Assembly (NCBI RefSeq): GCF_900168005.1
Contig: NZ_FUYP01000004.1
Coordinates: 166,302-230,301, forward strand
Length of the DNA: 64,000 nucleotides
Reading direction: 5' to 3'
Source of the DNA: Sphingopyxis flava
GTDB lineage: Bacteria; Pseudomonadota; Alphaproteobacteria; Sphingomonadales; Sphingomonadaceae
The notes beneath the pieces are model-generated. The model did no database searches, had not been told where the DNA came from, and worked only from the letters and a program-made list of their open reading frames with translations. This document shows, in pieces, positions 18,610 to 27,937 of this stretch; the stretch's first letter is position 1; each line of letters opens with the position of its first letter. The position numbers and the translations under genes were made by a program.

Positions 18610-20238
18610 TTATCCTTCCATCTGGAGCCAGAGCGCGCCGCAAGGTGGCAGCTGGGCGGGGCTGGCGCCGTTCAGCGCCACAAGCGGTGCGCCGGCCGCG
18701 CCCAGCGCGGCAATGTCGATCGTAGCGCCGCCAAGATTCAAGAGACAGCGGATCGTCTCCTCATTTGCAATGCGATCAAACGCCAGCAGATCGCCCTCAG
18801 CTATCCACCGCGCATTGCGCCCGCGGCGCAGCGCGGGATGCGCGGCACGCAGCGCAACGAGTCGGCGGGTCAGCGCGAGCATCGAGGTGGGGTCGGCTTC
18901 CTGCCGGTCGACCGCCAGCGCAGCATGATCCGCCCCCAAGGGCAGCCAGGGGTCGACGTTGGAAAAGCCCGCGTGCATCGCCTCCGCCGTCCAGGGCATC
19001 GGAGTGCGCGCGCCGTCGCGCGACAGGGTCAGTGGCCAATTCTTGCGCGCCTCAGGATCCTTGACGAGTTCAAAGGGGATTTCGACCTGCCCCAGCCCCA
19101 GTTCCTCGCCGTTATAAAGGATGACGTTGCCGCGCAGCGCGCAGAGCAGCGCCATCTTCATCCGCGCATAGGCCGCGGGATCGACGCCCTCGGGCGTCCA
19201 GCGCGACAGCGCGCGTGGCGCGTCGTGATTCTCAAACGCCCAGCTTGGCCAGCCGACTCCCGGGGCGTCGGGCCAGCCCTCCGCCGCTTTGCGCACCAGC
19301 TGCGGCGTCAGGCGATCGGCATAGAGGAAATCGAAGCCATAGGCGCTGTGCAGCCGCCGGTCGCCCGCGGTGAACAGCTTCATCTCGCGCGCCGCATCGT
19401 CACCGCCGACTTCGGCGACGGTGAAGCGGCCCGCATATTCGTCGGTCAGCCCGCGGATGCGTTCGAGGAACAAGGGAATGTCGGGATGCGACTGGTTGTA
19501 GATCTTCTGCTGAAAGTCGAACGGCCGAGTGCGCGGCTTGTTCGACGGCGGCGCGGGCGGATTGTCGCGAAGCCGGGGGTCGTGCATCGAAAAGTTGATC
19601 GCATCGATGCGGAACCCGTCGACCCCGCGATCGAGCCAGAAGCGCACGACGGCGAGCAGCGCGTCCTGCACGGCGCGGTTATGGACGTTGAGCTGCGGCT
19701 GCGAGCCAAGGAAATTATGCAGATAATATTGACCGCGTCGCGCATCCCACGTCCACGCCGGTCCGCCAAACACCGATTGCCAGTTCGTCGGCGGCGACCC
19801 GTCGGGTTTCGCATCAGCCCAGACATACCAGTCGGCCTTCGCATTGTCCCGGCTCGCACGGCTCTGCGCGAACCAGGCGTGCCGGTCGGAGGTGTGCGCA
19901 AAGACGAGGTCGGTCGTCACATTCAGCCCCAGCGCATGCGCGCGCGCGACGAGCGCGTCGAAATCGGCTAGCGTGCCGAAGATCGGGTCGACGTCGCAAT
20001 AATCGGCGATGTCATAGCCGAAATCGTCCATCGGCGAGGGATAGAAAGGCGAGAGCCAGATCGCATCGACCCCAAGCGAGGCGATATAGTCGAGCCGCGC
20101 GGTGATCCCCGCGAGATCCCCGACGCCATCGCCGTTCGAATCGGCGAAGCTGCGCGGATAGATCTGATAAATGACCGCGCCCTTCCACCACAAAGGCTGC
20201 GATCGCGGGGCGGACGGCAGGGGGGAGAGTTCGGTCAT
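18610..20238 (-). CDS. GH13 alpha-glucosidase (oligo-glucosidase type)
   Basis: This is a cytosolic or unexported alpha-glucosidase acting on short maltooligosaccharides. The 542-residue TIM-barrel enzyme shows VIYQIYPRSFADSNGDGVGD. It also has the nucleophile Asp in DGFRIDAINF, the acid/base Glu in TVAEVGGDD, and the transition-state Asp in FENHDAPR. No signal peptide is seen. ATG 20238 overlaps the upstream amylase stop (ATGA), which fixes the start and indicates coupling; the longer frame to 20316 lies inside the neighbour. Conserved region I reads DLVFAHTSDRH. Confidence 0.93.
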   Translation of the reverse strand: MTELSPLPSAPRSQPLWWKGAVIYQIYPRSFADSNGDGVGDLAGITARLDYIASLGVDAIWLSPFYPSPMDDFGYDIADYCDVDPIFGTLADFDALVARAHALGLNVTTDLVFAHTSDRHAWFAQSRASRDNAKADWYVWADAKPDGSPPTNWQSVFGGPAWTWDARRGQYYLHNFLGSQPQLNVHNRAVQDALLAVVRFWLDRGVDGFRIDAINFSMHDPRLRDNPPAPPSNKPRTRPFDFQQKIYNQSHPDIPLFLERIRGLTDEYAGRFTVAEVGGDDAAREMKLFTAGDRRLHSAYGFDFLYADRLTPQLVRKAAEGWPDAPGVGWPSWAFENHDAPRALSRWTPEGVDPAAYARMKMALLCALRGNVILYNGEELGLGQVEIPFELVKDPEARKNWPLTLSRDGARTPMPWTAEAMHAGFSNVDPWLPLGADHAALAVDRQEADPTSMLALTRRLVALRAAHPALRRGRNARWIAEGDLLAFDRIANEETIRCLLNLGGATIDIAALGAAGAPLVALNGASPAQLPPCGALWLQMEG

Positions 20239-22031
20239 CGGGTTTCGCAGATCATATATCCAAGCGGCGGCAGCTGGATGGAGAGTTGTCCCGGCGCCGC
20301 GACCGCCGCCGGGCAATCGCCGTAGAGCGCCGCGTAGCTGTTCTTGGCCGGATCGACGGCGACGTTAGCGCTCAGCGGCGCATTAGCGGTGTTGAAGGCA
20401 AGGAGGATTTCCTGCCCCGACGCCGGATCAATGCGCGATACCGCGAACAACCCCGGCTTTTCGGCGTAGCTGCGAATAATCTGTCGGCCGCGGCGCAGCG
20501 CGACATGGTCCCGCCGCAGTTTCGCGAGACGCGCTAAGGCGCGGTAGAGCGGGTGGTCGGGGTCGAAATTGCTCTCGGCGGTCGTCGCGTCGGTGCCGAT
20601 CAGATCATTGTCATTGTAGACCGCGACCTTGGACGCAAACATGTCCTCACGCGCGTCCTGATCGCCGCCGTCACCGGTAAAGCCCTGCTCGTCGCCCGCA
20701 TAGAGGACCGGCACGCCGCGCAGTCCGAGCAGCAGCGCATGCGCAAGCTCGACGCGGCGTAGCAGCTGCGCATCGTCCGCGGCCGGAAAGGCCTTGCGCG
20801 CATAGTAAGCGAAGCGGCCGAAGTCATGGTTTCCGGTAAAGGTCGGAAGCTGGAGCGCGACGGCTTCGTCGCCGTAGAGGGGATCGGCCGAGAACAGCTT
20901 CTCCAGCCAGTCGGGCGCCCTGTCTCCCCCAACCACGTCGCGGACCGCGGCGAAGAAGGGAAAGTCGAGGCTCGCAGGCAATCCTGCGACGCGCGTGCCC
21001 TGCGCGGTGATTGTCGGATCCATGTCGCCCGTCGCATATTCGCCGAAGATATGGAAATGGGGGATGCCGTTCTCCGCCGCGCGGTCGAGCATGGCGGGCG
21101 TGAACACCCGCCAGAACTCCGGATTTACATGCTTGGCGGTGTCGATGCGGAACCCGTCGACCTTATAGGTGTCGATCCAGTCGCCATAAATGTCGATGAA
21201 CCCCTGAACCACGCGAGGATCTTCGGTCATCAGATCGTCCAGCCCCACGAAATCGCCCATCGTCGCGCTTTCGCCGGTGAAGGTCGAATTGCCGCGATTG
21301 TGGTAATAGATGGGATCGTTGAGCCACGCGGGGACCTTGATGTCCTCTTCGCGCGGATCGATTTTGACCGTATAGGCGAAGTTCGGATCGGTCAGCCGGG
21401 CGAAATTCTCCACCGAGGGGACGGCATCGCCCGCGAAACCGCTGTTGATCGGCGCCCCGTCGGCGGCGCGGCGCAAATAGGGATAGTCGGCGCGGCTGCG
21501 ATAGGGGCAGTCATAGCCGTCGCATTCGGCCATCTCGATGACGTCGGCGGTATGGTTGATGAGAATGTCCATATAGACCTTCATCCCGCGCGCATGCGCA
21601 GCATCGACCAGCGCCTTGAAATCGGCATTGGTGCCCAAATGCGGGTCGACCCGGGTAAAATCGGTCACCCAATAGCCGTGATAGCCCGCGCTCTCCCGCC
21701 CCTTCGGCCCCTGCACCACCTTGTTCTTGAACACCGGCGACAGCCAGATCGCGGTTGCACCGAGCGACTGGATATAGTCGAGCCGCTGGATCACGCCCTG
21801 AAGATCCCCGCCGTGGAAAAAGCCTTTGGCGCTCGGGTCGTAACCCGTCATCAGCCGGTCGCCCTCCAGTCCGCCCCGGTCGTTCGACGGGTCGCCATTT
21901 TCAAACCGGTCGGGCAGCAGGAAATAGATGATTTCGTCTTCCGGCCGCCGCTGACGATAATCTTCTGCAGGCGCGGCGGCGGGCGTGGTGCCCGCCATGC
22001 TCAGCGCCACGAGCGACGTAAAAAGGCTCAT
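20235..22031 (-). CDS. GH13 alpha-amylase/cyclomaltodextrinase-like, exported
   Basis: This 598-residue exported GH13 enzyme breaks down maltodextrins or cyclodextrins. The signal peptide (MSLFTSLVALSMAGTTPAAA) is followed by IIYFLLPDRFENGDPSND, a start typical of neopullulanase and cyclomaltodextrinase-like enzymes. Catalytic motifs are DGFRIDTAKH (nucleophile), HIFGEYATGD (acid/base) and FTGNHDFGRF. The ATG at 22031 overlaps the halogenase stop (ATGA) and its stop overlaps the next ATG, so the genes are coupled in series. Confidence 0.92.
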   Translation of the reverse strand: MSLFTSLVALSMAGTTPAAAPAEDYRQRRPEDEIIYFLLPDRFENGDPSNDRGGLEGDRLMTGYDPSAKGFFHGGDLQGVIQRLDYIQSLGATAIWLSPVFKNKVVQGPKGRESAGYHGYWVTDFTRVDPHLGTNADFKALVDAAHARGMKVYMDILINHTADVIEMAECDGYDCPYRSRADYPYLRRAADGAPINSGFAGDAVPSVENFARLTDPNFAYTVKIDPREEDIKVPAWLNDPIYYHNRGNSTFTGESATMGDFVGLDDLMTEDPRVVQGFIDIYGDWIDTYKVDGFRIDTAKHVNPEFWRVFTPAMLDRAAENGIPHFHIFGEYATGDMDPTITAQGTRVAGLPASLDFPFFAAVRDVVGGDRAPDWLEKLFSADPLYGDEAVALQLPTFTGNHDFGRFAYYARKAFPAADDAQLLRRVELAHALLLGLRGVPVLYAGDEQGFTGDGGDQDAREDMFASKVAVYNDNDLIGTDATTAESNFDPDHPLYRALARLAKLRRDHVALRRGRQIIRSYAEKPGLFAVSRIDPASGQEILLAFNTANAPLSANVAVDPAKNSYAALYGDCPAAVAAPGQLSIQLPPLGYMICETR

Positions 22032-23536
22032 ACGGTCACTCCTGCCGCGCAATGCTGCGCGATGAAATCGTCATGGGTGGGAAGCCGCGACGCGGTGCCT
22101 GCCACGATCGTTTTGATATCGCCGAAAAAGCCCGACAGCTCGTCGCGGCTCAGTTGATCAGCCATAGGGTGATAGGCGCGCGGCGCGACATTCTGCCCGG
22201 TGAGCACCTGGAACCAGCCGATCTCCACGAACAGCTCGTCGCCCTCGCGAACGATCCGCCCCTGGCTTCGAAACAGATCGATCTTTTGCATCAGTGTCTC
22301 GGGGATCGCCATCTCGCGGCACCGCGTCCAGAACGCGGAATCGGTGCGCTGATTGGCATGATAGTGCAGGATGATGAAGTCGCGGATGCGCTCATAATCG
22401 AAGCGAACCCGCCGGTTGTAGGCGTCGACATTGGCGGCATCGAAATCGCGGCCCGGAAAATGCGCGAGCAGCCGCGCGATACCGTTCTGGATCAGATGGA
22501 TGCTCGTCGATTCGAGGGGTTCGAGGAAGCCCGAGGCAAGGCCCAGCGCGACGACATTGCCGCTCCAGGCCCGGCTGCGCATTCCGGTCCGGAAACGCAG
22601 CGTCCGCGGTTCGGCGAGCAGCCGCCCTCCGATATGGGCGAGCAGCACCGCGGCCGCCTCGTCCTCGCTGATGAAGTCGCTGCAAAAGACATGGCCGTTT
22701 CCCGTGCGGTGCTGGAGCGGGATGCGCCATTGCCAGCCGCTCTGGTGTGCGATTGCCTGCGTATAGGGCCGCGCTGGGCCGATATTTTCGCTGGGCACGG
22801 CAATCGCGCGGTCGCACGGAAGCCAATGCGTCCAGTCCTCAAAACCGGTTTGGAGAGCGCTCTCGATCAGCAGCGCGCGAAAGCCCGAGCAGTCGATGAA
22901 AAGCTCGCCGTCGATCGCGGTTCCGTCTTCGAGGACGACCGCTTCTACATGGCCGCTCTCGCCGTCCCACCGGACCTCGGCGATCTTGCCTTCCGTGCGA
23001 TCTACCCCGGCAGCTTCGGCGATCCGGCGCAAATAGGCCGCATAGAGCGCCGCGTCGAAGTGAAAGGCATAGGCGATGCCGTCGAGGCCCGTGTTCGGGA
23101 TATGGGGAAGCCGGGCAAAGCGGTTCTGAAGCGCCGCCGTCTCGTTCAGCGAATAGGTGCCGAAGCGGCCCGCGACGCCCTCTGCCCGGCCGCGCAGCCA
23201 AAATTGCTGGAACGGCAGCATGCCGAGGCTGCGCCCGATCTGCCCGAAGGCGTGCATATAGACATCGCCGATGCGCCCCCAGTTCTGGAACTCGATCCCC
23301 AGTTTGAACGATCCGCGCGTCTCGCGGACGAAATCATCCTCGTCGATGCCGATCAGCGCGTTGAACAGGCGGATCGACGGAATCGCCGCCTCGCCCACCC
23401 CCACGGTGCCGATTTCCTCGCTCTCGACCAGCCGGATCGACAGGCCGTCCATCGTGCGGGACAGCGCCGCGGCCGCCATCCAGCCCGCCGTTCCGCCGCC
23501 GACGATCACCACCTTTGTGATGCGACTGTCGCTCAC
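22028..23536 (-). CDS. Flavin-dependent tryptophan-halogenase family protein in the maltodextrin operon
   Basis: The 502-residue protein has the FAD motif GGGTAGWMAA (residues 13-22), the halogenase signature WQWRIP (268-273) and the conserved Lys in RGSFKLGIEF (Lys78). The FLEPLEST block (Glu339/Glu342) of PrnA-type halogenases is also present. All catalytic landmarks are kept, so it may be active; the substrate is unknown and the context is sugar uptake rather than a secondary-metabolite cluster. A GTG start at 23536 is chosen because GGAAGGGGAAGA lies just upstream; an ATG at 23587 is less likely. Such genes recur next to TBDRs in sphingomonads and relatives. Confidence 0.88.
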   Translation of the reverse strand: MSDSRITKVVIVGGGTAGWMAAAALSRTMDGLSIRLVESEEIGTVGVGEAAIPSIRLFNALIGIDEDDFVRETRGSFKLGIEFQNWGRIGDVYMHAFGQIGRSLGMLPFQQFWLRGRAEGVAGRFGTYSLNETAALQNRFARLPHIPNTGLDGIAYAFHFDAALYAAYLRRIAEAAGVDRTEGKIAEVRWDGESGHVEAVVLEDGTAIDGELFIDCSGFRALLIESALQTGFEDWTHWLPCDRAIAVPSENIGPARPYTQAIAHQSGWQWRIPLQHRTGNGHVFCSDFISEDEAAAVLLAHIGGRLLAEPRTLRFRTGMRSRAWSGNVVALGLASGFLEPLESTSIHLIQNGIARLLAHFPGRDFDAANVDAYNRRVRFDYERIRDFIILHYHANQRTDSAFWTRCREMAIPETLMQKIDLFRSQGRIVREGDELFVEIGWFQVLTGQNVAPRAYHPMADQLSRDELSGFFGDIKTIVAGTASRLPTHDDFIAQHCAAGVTV

Positions 23537-23590
23537 TCTTCCCCTTCCCTCTCGTGCATGCCGTCCGGGGACCGCTCGCCCCGCCACGGG

Positions 23591-23613
23591 GGGCCGGACA
23601 TGCCATCCGGCCC
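23591..23613 (-). other. Intercistronic hairpin between TBDR and halogenase gene
   Basis: GGGCCGGA-CATGCCA-TCCGGCCC is a perfect 8-bp stem with a 7-nt loop, placed just after the TBDR stop. There is no T-run, so it is more likely an mRNA-stabilising or partially terminating hairpin that sets receptor above enzyme levels than a full terminator. Confidence 0.5.
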
Positions 23614-23623
23614 GCCGTTCAAC

Positions 23624-26380
23624 TCAGAATTTGTAGGTGATGCCCGCCATGAAGTTGCGGCCGTAATTCTGATAGTCGCGGATCTGGCGGGGGTCGTTGT
23701 TGTAATAGGTAACGAACGGCTCGTTCGTCAGGTTCGACGCCTGGAGCAGGATGCCCAGTCCTTCGAGCGTACCGCTCTGGAACGTATAGCCGATCTGCGC
23801 GTCGACCACGAATTCGCTCTTCGCCATCACCTTGTCGCGAACGAGGCTCAGCCCCGAAACCTCCGCGAGGAATTTGGAGCGATAGCGGCCCGACACTCGC
23901 GCCTGGAACCCCGCCTTTTCGAAATAGGCGGTTCCGTTGACGACCCAGCGCGACAGGCCCGGCATGGCGATCGGTGCGGCACCGCCTTCGCGGACGCGGC
24001 TCTTGGTATAGGAGCCGCTGGCGAGCACACCGAAGCCGTCGAGCGCGCGGGTGAAGGTCGCAAAGGGCAGCGAGAGCGAGGCTTCGGCGCCATAGAGGTG
24101 GCCGCCGGTCCCGTTCCGCCACTGATTCGCGATGCCTTGATAGGTGGCGACCGTGCCGCCGTCGGGAATTTCAAAGCCGGTGAAATCGAACGCGTCGCTC
24201 TGGCGATAGATATAGTTCTCGAGATATTTGTAGAATCCACCCAGCGACACATAGGCGCCCTGTCCGAAATATTTCTCGACCGCGACATCGACGGCTTCGG
24301 CCATCAGCGGCCGCAGCTTCGCGTTGCCGAGGTCGAGCGACCAGGGGGAGGCGTTGATGTCGGTGTTGTTGCGCTTCGACGCGTCGAAATTGACGCCGCC
24401 GCCGGGCTTCAGCTGATCCATCCGCGCCCGCGCCAGCATGCGCGCCGCCCCGAAGCGCAGGAAGCTGTTGTCGGCAAACTCGACCGTCAGGTTCAGGCTG
24501 GGGAGAATCTCGGTATATTTGACGCCGTCAGTGACGGGAGTCGACTGGGTCTGCCCGTTCACGACCTGGGCATAGAAGCTGGAGGCCGACTGGTCGGTGT
24601 GGACGATCTGCACCCCGACGTTGCCCCGGACCGGCGTGCCGCCGGCGTCGGTGTCGAAATTGGCCTGAACGAAGCCCGTCAGCACCTTTTCGCGAACCTT
24701 ATAGTCGTTGAAGATGCGCCCCGGGGTCCAGCCGGCCTCGTCGGTCAGCGTATAATTGCCGTCGCTGTAATAGCGCCAGCTGTCGAACGCGACCATGCCG
24801 GGGATGCCGATGAAGTCGAGCGAGACCGGGTCGAACAGATAGTCCGAAGGCACCGGGGTGTTGGCCGGGTAATCGGTGCTGGTCAGCACGAAGCCACGGT
24901 CGTCGAGGCTCTTCTCGCGGTCCGAATAATTGGCGCCCACGCGCAGGCTGCTGAAAACGCCGCCCAGCTCCTGCGTCGCCTGCAGACGCAGCGACTTGAG
25001 CTCGTCGCGGATCTTGGGCATGTTGACGAAGCCGTCCTGACAGTTGGGCACCGCACCGCCGCAGCTGTTCCACCCCTGCGGGTCGGTGATCACGAACAGA
25101 TTGGGGTCGGCATAGTCGAGCGAGGCGTCGAGGATGATACCGCCCTTCGGCCGCATCTCGAATCCCAGCGCCGTCTCGCGCGCACCCACGCCCGCGCCGC
25201 GCCCGGTGCCGAGATAGATCTCCAGATTCTCCTCGGTTTTCTTGAGCCGCGAATAGCCGAGATCGAGTTCGAGCGTCAGCTTTTCATTGGGCTTGAACTG
25301 GGTGTTCCAGCCGCCCGCAATGATCGTCGAATCGCGGTGGACGACGTCGTTGCGCATCACGGCCTCGGTTCCCGACCAGGTGCCCCGCGTTACGAGCCCG
25401 TTCTCGATGGTGAAGCCGGGCAGCAGCGTCGAATTGCCCCACGCCAGCGGCAATTCGATACCGCGCAGACGCTGCACGTCCTTGAACTTCGACCAATAGC
25501 CGTCGAGCGTCGTATGGAACTTCTCGCTCGGCTCCCATTCGAGCACGGCCATCACACCGTCGCGCTTCAACTCGTTCGATTTCACATAAGGCTTGGCGCC
25601 GCCGATCAGGAACGCGGTGTTGGTGCCGTCGCTCACCTCGGGATAGCCCCAGGCGTTGAATCGCTCCTCGGCGGTCGGCGACTGCATGCGGGCGTAGCCG
25701 ATCGCCCAGCCGAGCGTCCCGTCGGCATTCTGGTCGATATAGGAGATATTGGCGCGATAGCCTTTGTCCGAAATGTCGGGGTTGAGCTTGCCGAGGTCGT
25801 TGATCTCGAAGCGGGCGCCGACCGCGATCGCCCGCTTCCCATAGGCAAGGGGGCGCACCGTCCGCATGTCGATCGTACCGCCCAGCGCCTGCCCGATCAG
25901 CGAGGCGTCGGGGGTCTTGTAGACGATGGCGCCGTTCAGAAGCTCCGAGGGATATTGGTCGAGTTCGACCCCGCGATTGTTGCTCGCCGACACCTGTTCG
26001 CGGCCGTTGAGCAATGTGGTAGTGAAATCGGGCGCCAGACCGCGGATCGACACGACATTGGCGCGGCCGTCGAGGCGCTGCGTTGCAAGGCCGGGAAGGC
26101 GCGACAGCGATTCGGCAATCGACAGGTCCGGCAGCTTGCCGATGTCTTCGGCGGAGACGACCTCGACGATCGACGTATTTTCCTTCTTCGCCTGAACCGA
26201 ATTGTTGATTGCGCCGCGAATGCCGGTGACGACGATTTCCCCCTCGACGCCGGCTGCAGCGTCGTCGAGCGGCGCGGCTCCTGCGTTCTGCGCCATCGCG
26301 CTGCCCGGCACGATAGCGGTCAAGGCAAGGCCCAGCGCGATCGCGCTGGCGCCGCGGCGGAATATGGTCGGCATGGTCAT
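23624..26380 (-). CDS. TonB-dependent receptor (maltodextrin type)
   Basis: This is an outer-membrane receptor for energised uptake of maltooligosaccharides. The 918-residue protein has a signal peptide ending near GSAMAQNA. A TonB-box-like stretch (EIVVTGIRGAI) and a plug domain (SIVEVVSAEDIGKLPD) precede a large beta-barrel with a C-terminal Phe (MAGITYKF). ATG 26380 has an AGGGGAG ribosome site. It leads the operon TBDR, halogenase, GH13, GH13, GH97, and is divergent from the LacI regulator; substrate assignment rests on this context. Confidence 0.93.
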   Translation of the reverse strand: MTMPTIFRRGASAIALGLALTAIVPGSAMAQNAGAAPLDDAAAGVEGEIVVTGIRGAINNSVQAKKENTSIVEVVSAEDIGKLPDLSIAESLSRLPGLATQRLDGRANVVSIRGLAPDFTTTLLNGREQVSASNNRGVELDQYPSELLNGAIVYKTPDASLIGQALGGTIDMRTVRPLAYGKRAIAVGARFEINDLGKLNPDISDKGYRANISYIDQNADGTLGWAIGYARMQSPTAEERFNAWGYPEVSDGTNTAFLIGGAKPYVKSNELKRDGVMAVLEWEPSEKFHTTLDGYWSKFKDVQRLRGIELPLAWGNSTLLPGFTIENGLVTRGTWSGTEAVMRNDVVHRDSTIIAGGWNTQFKPNEKLTLELDLGYSRLKKTEENLEIYLGTGRGAGVGARETALGFEMRPKGGIILDASLDYADPNLFVITDPQGWNSCGGAVPNCQDGFVNMPKIRDELKSLRLQATQELGGVFSSLRVGANYSDREKSLDDRGFVLTSTDYPANTPVPSDYLFDPVSLDFIGIPGMVAFDSWRYYSDGNYTLTDEAGWTPGRIFNDYKVREKVLTGFVQANFDTDAGGTPVRGNVGVQIVHTDQSASSFYAQVVNGQTQSTPVTDGVKYTEILPSLNLTVEFADNSFLRFGAARMLARARMDQLKPGGGVNFDASKRNNTDINASPWSLDLGNAKLRPLMAEAVDVAVEKYFGQGAYVSLGGFYKYLENYIYRQSDAFDFTGFEIPDGGTVATYQGIANQWRNGTGGHLYGAEASLSLPFATFTRALDGFGVLASGSYTKSRVREGGAAPIAMPGLSRWVVNGTAYFEKAGFQARVSGRYRSKFLAEVSGLSLVRDKVMAKSEFVVDAQIGYTFQSGTLEGLGILLQASNLTNEPFVTYYNNDPRQIRDYQNYGRNFMAGITYKF

Positions 26381-26522
26381 GAAAAGGCTCCCCTGACTCG
26401 GACGGGCAGTCTTGCCGCGCATCGGTCGAGGGGCGGCGCTCATCCGCCAGGCTCCTCTCCGACACGCGGGTGTTCCCGTCTTCGCCCTGCAATTGAGACC
26501 AATCGGCAGCGGCGGCCATAGG

Positions 26523-26534
26523 GTATACGTATAC
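26523..26534. promoter_or_regulatory. Candidate LacI-family operator O1
   Basis: GTATACGTATAC is a perfect palindrome with a central CpG, the usual form of LacI-family operators. It lies in the 306-base gap between the divergent TBDR and LacI genes. A 10-of-12 match occurs before the maltodextrin carrier at 27837. A second palindrome, GCATA-T-TATGC, abuts it at 26535-26545. Confidence 0.6.
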
Positions 26535-26556
26535 GCATATTATGCGGCCGCGGTGC

Positions 26557-26566
26557 TTGGTACCAA
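26557..26566. promoter_or_regulatory. Palindrome TTGGTACCAA in the TBDR/lacI divergent region
   Basis: This is a perfect 10-bp palindrome in the same intergenic region as O1. It could be a second operator or a site for another regulator; I saw no second copy upstream of the other locus genes. Confidence 0.35.
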
Positions 26567-26686
26567 AATGTCACAGCCTGCTTCGCGCCGCGCAGGTCCC
26601 GATGCGAAGCCTTGCGCGGCGCCTGCCACCCGCTAGATTCGGGGGCGCGCGCAGCCTTCGGAAAGGCTGCGAGGCAGGAGAGGAAC

Positions 26687-27721
26687 ATGGGACCGCCGCC
26701 CTCGTCCAAGCCGACGTCGTTCGACATCGCCTATCTGGCGGGCGTGTCGCAGCCGACCGTGTCGCGCGCGCTGCGCGGCAGCAAATCGGTGAGCGCCGCG
26801 ACCCGTGCGAACATCGAGCGCATCGCGCGCGAGCTCAACTATACGGTCGACAAAAATGCGTCGAGCTTGCGCTCGCAGCGCACCCATACGCTGGCGCTGC
26901 TCTTCTTCGAGGACCCGAACCCCGACGATTCGATGATCAACCCTTTCTTCCTGTCGATGCTGGGTTCGATCACGCGGCAGTGTGCGCTGAGGGGCTATGA
27001 CCTGCTCATCAGTTTCCAGCAGATGCACAACGACTGGCACGTTGCCTATCAGGACAGCCACCGGTCGGACGGCATCATCCTGCTGGGCTATGGCGACTAT
27101 CAGCTGTACCGCGCAAAGCTCGAGCATCTGGTGGAAATGGGGACCAAGTTTGTTCGCTGGGGCTCGGTGTCGGACGACAGTATCGGGCTGACCGTCGGGT
27201 CGGACAATCTCGGCGCGGGCGAGCTGGCAGGCGAACATCTGGTCGAGATCGGGCGGCGGCATATCGCCTTTCTCGGCGATGCGTCGGATCATGCGCCCGA
27301 ATTTCAGGACCGCTACACCGGTCTCTGCCGCGCCCTGGCCGCAGCAGGCCTCACGGCGGACCCCACGCTCCAGCAGGACGCGGTTTCGTCCGAGGATTCG
27401 GGCTACGCCGCCGCAAAGGCGCTGCTCGCACGCGGCAAGGCATTCGACGCCATCTTCGCGGGCAGCGACCTGATCGCGATCGGCGCGATGCGCGCGCTCG
27501 CCGAAGCCGGGCTGGGCTGCCCGCAGGATGTTGCGCTGATCGGCTTCGACGACATTCCCGCAGCCAGCCAGACCTCGCCGACGCTGACCACCTTGATGCA
27601 GGACATGAAGGGCGCGGGCGAACTGCTCGTCGACGCATTGCTCCGCCGCATCGACGGCGAGGCGGCCGACCGCACCATGCTCCCCGCGCGGCTGATCAGG
27701 CGGCAGAGCACGACAGTTTAA
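26687..27721 (+). CDS. LacI-family transcriptional regulator of the maltodextrin locus
   Basis: The 344-residue protein has a LacI helix-turn-helix (IAYLAGVSQPTVSRALRGS, about residues 14-32). A periplasmic-binding-like effector domain follows, with the typical FAGSDLIAIGAMRALAEAG and ALIGFDDIPAASQTSPTLT. ATG 26687 is preceded by AGGAGAGG. It sits between the divergent TBDR operon and the carrier gene, so it most likely responds to maltose or maltodextrin; the effector is inferred, not seen. Confidence 0.92.
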   Translation: MGPPPSSKPTSFDIAYLAGVSQPTVSRALRGSKSVSAATRANIERIARELNYTVDKNASSLRSQRTHTLALLFFEDPNPDDSMINPFFLSMLGSITRQCALRGYDLLISFQQMHNDWHVAYQDSHRSDGIILLGYGDYQLYRAKLEHLVEMGTKFVRWGSVSDDSIGLTVGSDNLGAGELAGEHLVEIGRRHIAFLGDASDHAPEFQDRYTGLCRALAAAGLTADPTLQQDAVSSEDSGYAAAKALLARGKAFDAIFAGSDLIAIGAMRALAEAGLGCPQDVALIGFDDIPAASQTSPTLTTLMQDMKGAGELLVDALLRRIDGEAADRTMLPARLIRRQSTTV

Positions 27722-27804
27722 ACGATTGGCCCGGCGTCAGCCGCGCCCTGGTCGAACGGGGTGGGGTCCATCGGTCTTGCGCAAGGGTTCGGAACCCCGC
27801 CCAA

Positions 27805-27826
27805 CCCCTCCCCTGAAGGGGAGGGG
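27805..27826. repeat. Palindromic REP-like repeat unit
   Basis: CCCCTCCCCT-GA-AGGGGAGGGG is a 10-bp perfect inverted repeat with a 2-nt loop, between the LacI gene and the carrier. A diverged relative occurs at 34084-34107. The form suggests an interspersed palindromic repeat; it could also act as a hairpin after the LacI gene. Confidence 0.55.
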
Positions 27827-27836
27827 CCAGGCAAAC

Positions 27837-27848
27837 GCATTCGTATAC
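27837..27848. promoter_or_regulatory. Candidate LacI-family operator O2
   Basis: GCATTCGTATAC matches the O1 palindrome at 10 of 12 positions and keeps the central CpG. It lies about 90 bases before the carrier start, consistent with co-regulation of the TBDR operon and the carrier. Confidence 0.5.
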
Positions 27849-27937
27849 CCACCCCGGCCCGCTTGCCCCGTTCCGCGCCGCACGGCAGAGTCCGCCCGAG
27901 CGCGAGCCGCACCGGCGGCCAGAAAGAGGGAGAGGCA

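Noticed and set aside
16520..18928. An 802-codon frame opposite the GH97 gene
   Set aside because: It is antisense to a complete GH97 enzyme and shows no domain of its own.
22052..26521. A 1489-codon open frame on the plus strand opposite the TBDR and halogenase genes
   Set aside because: It is the antisense of two strongly recognised genes, has no recognisable domain, and long antisense frames are expected at this GC content.
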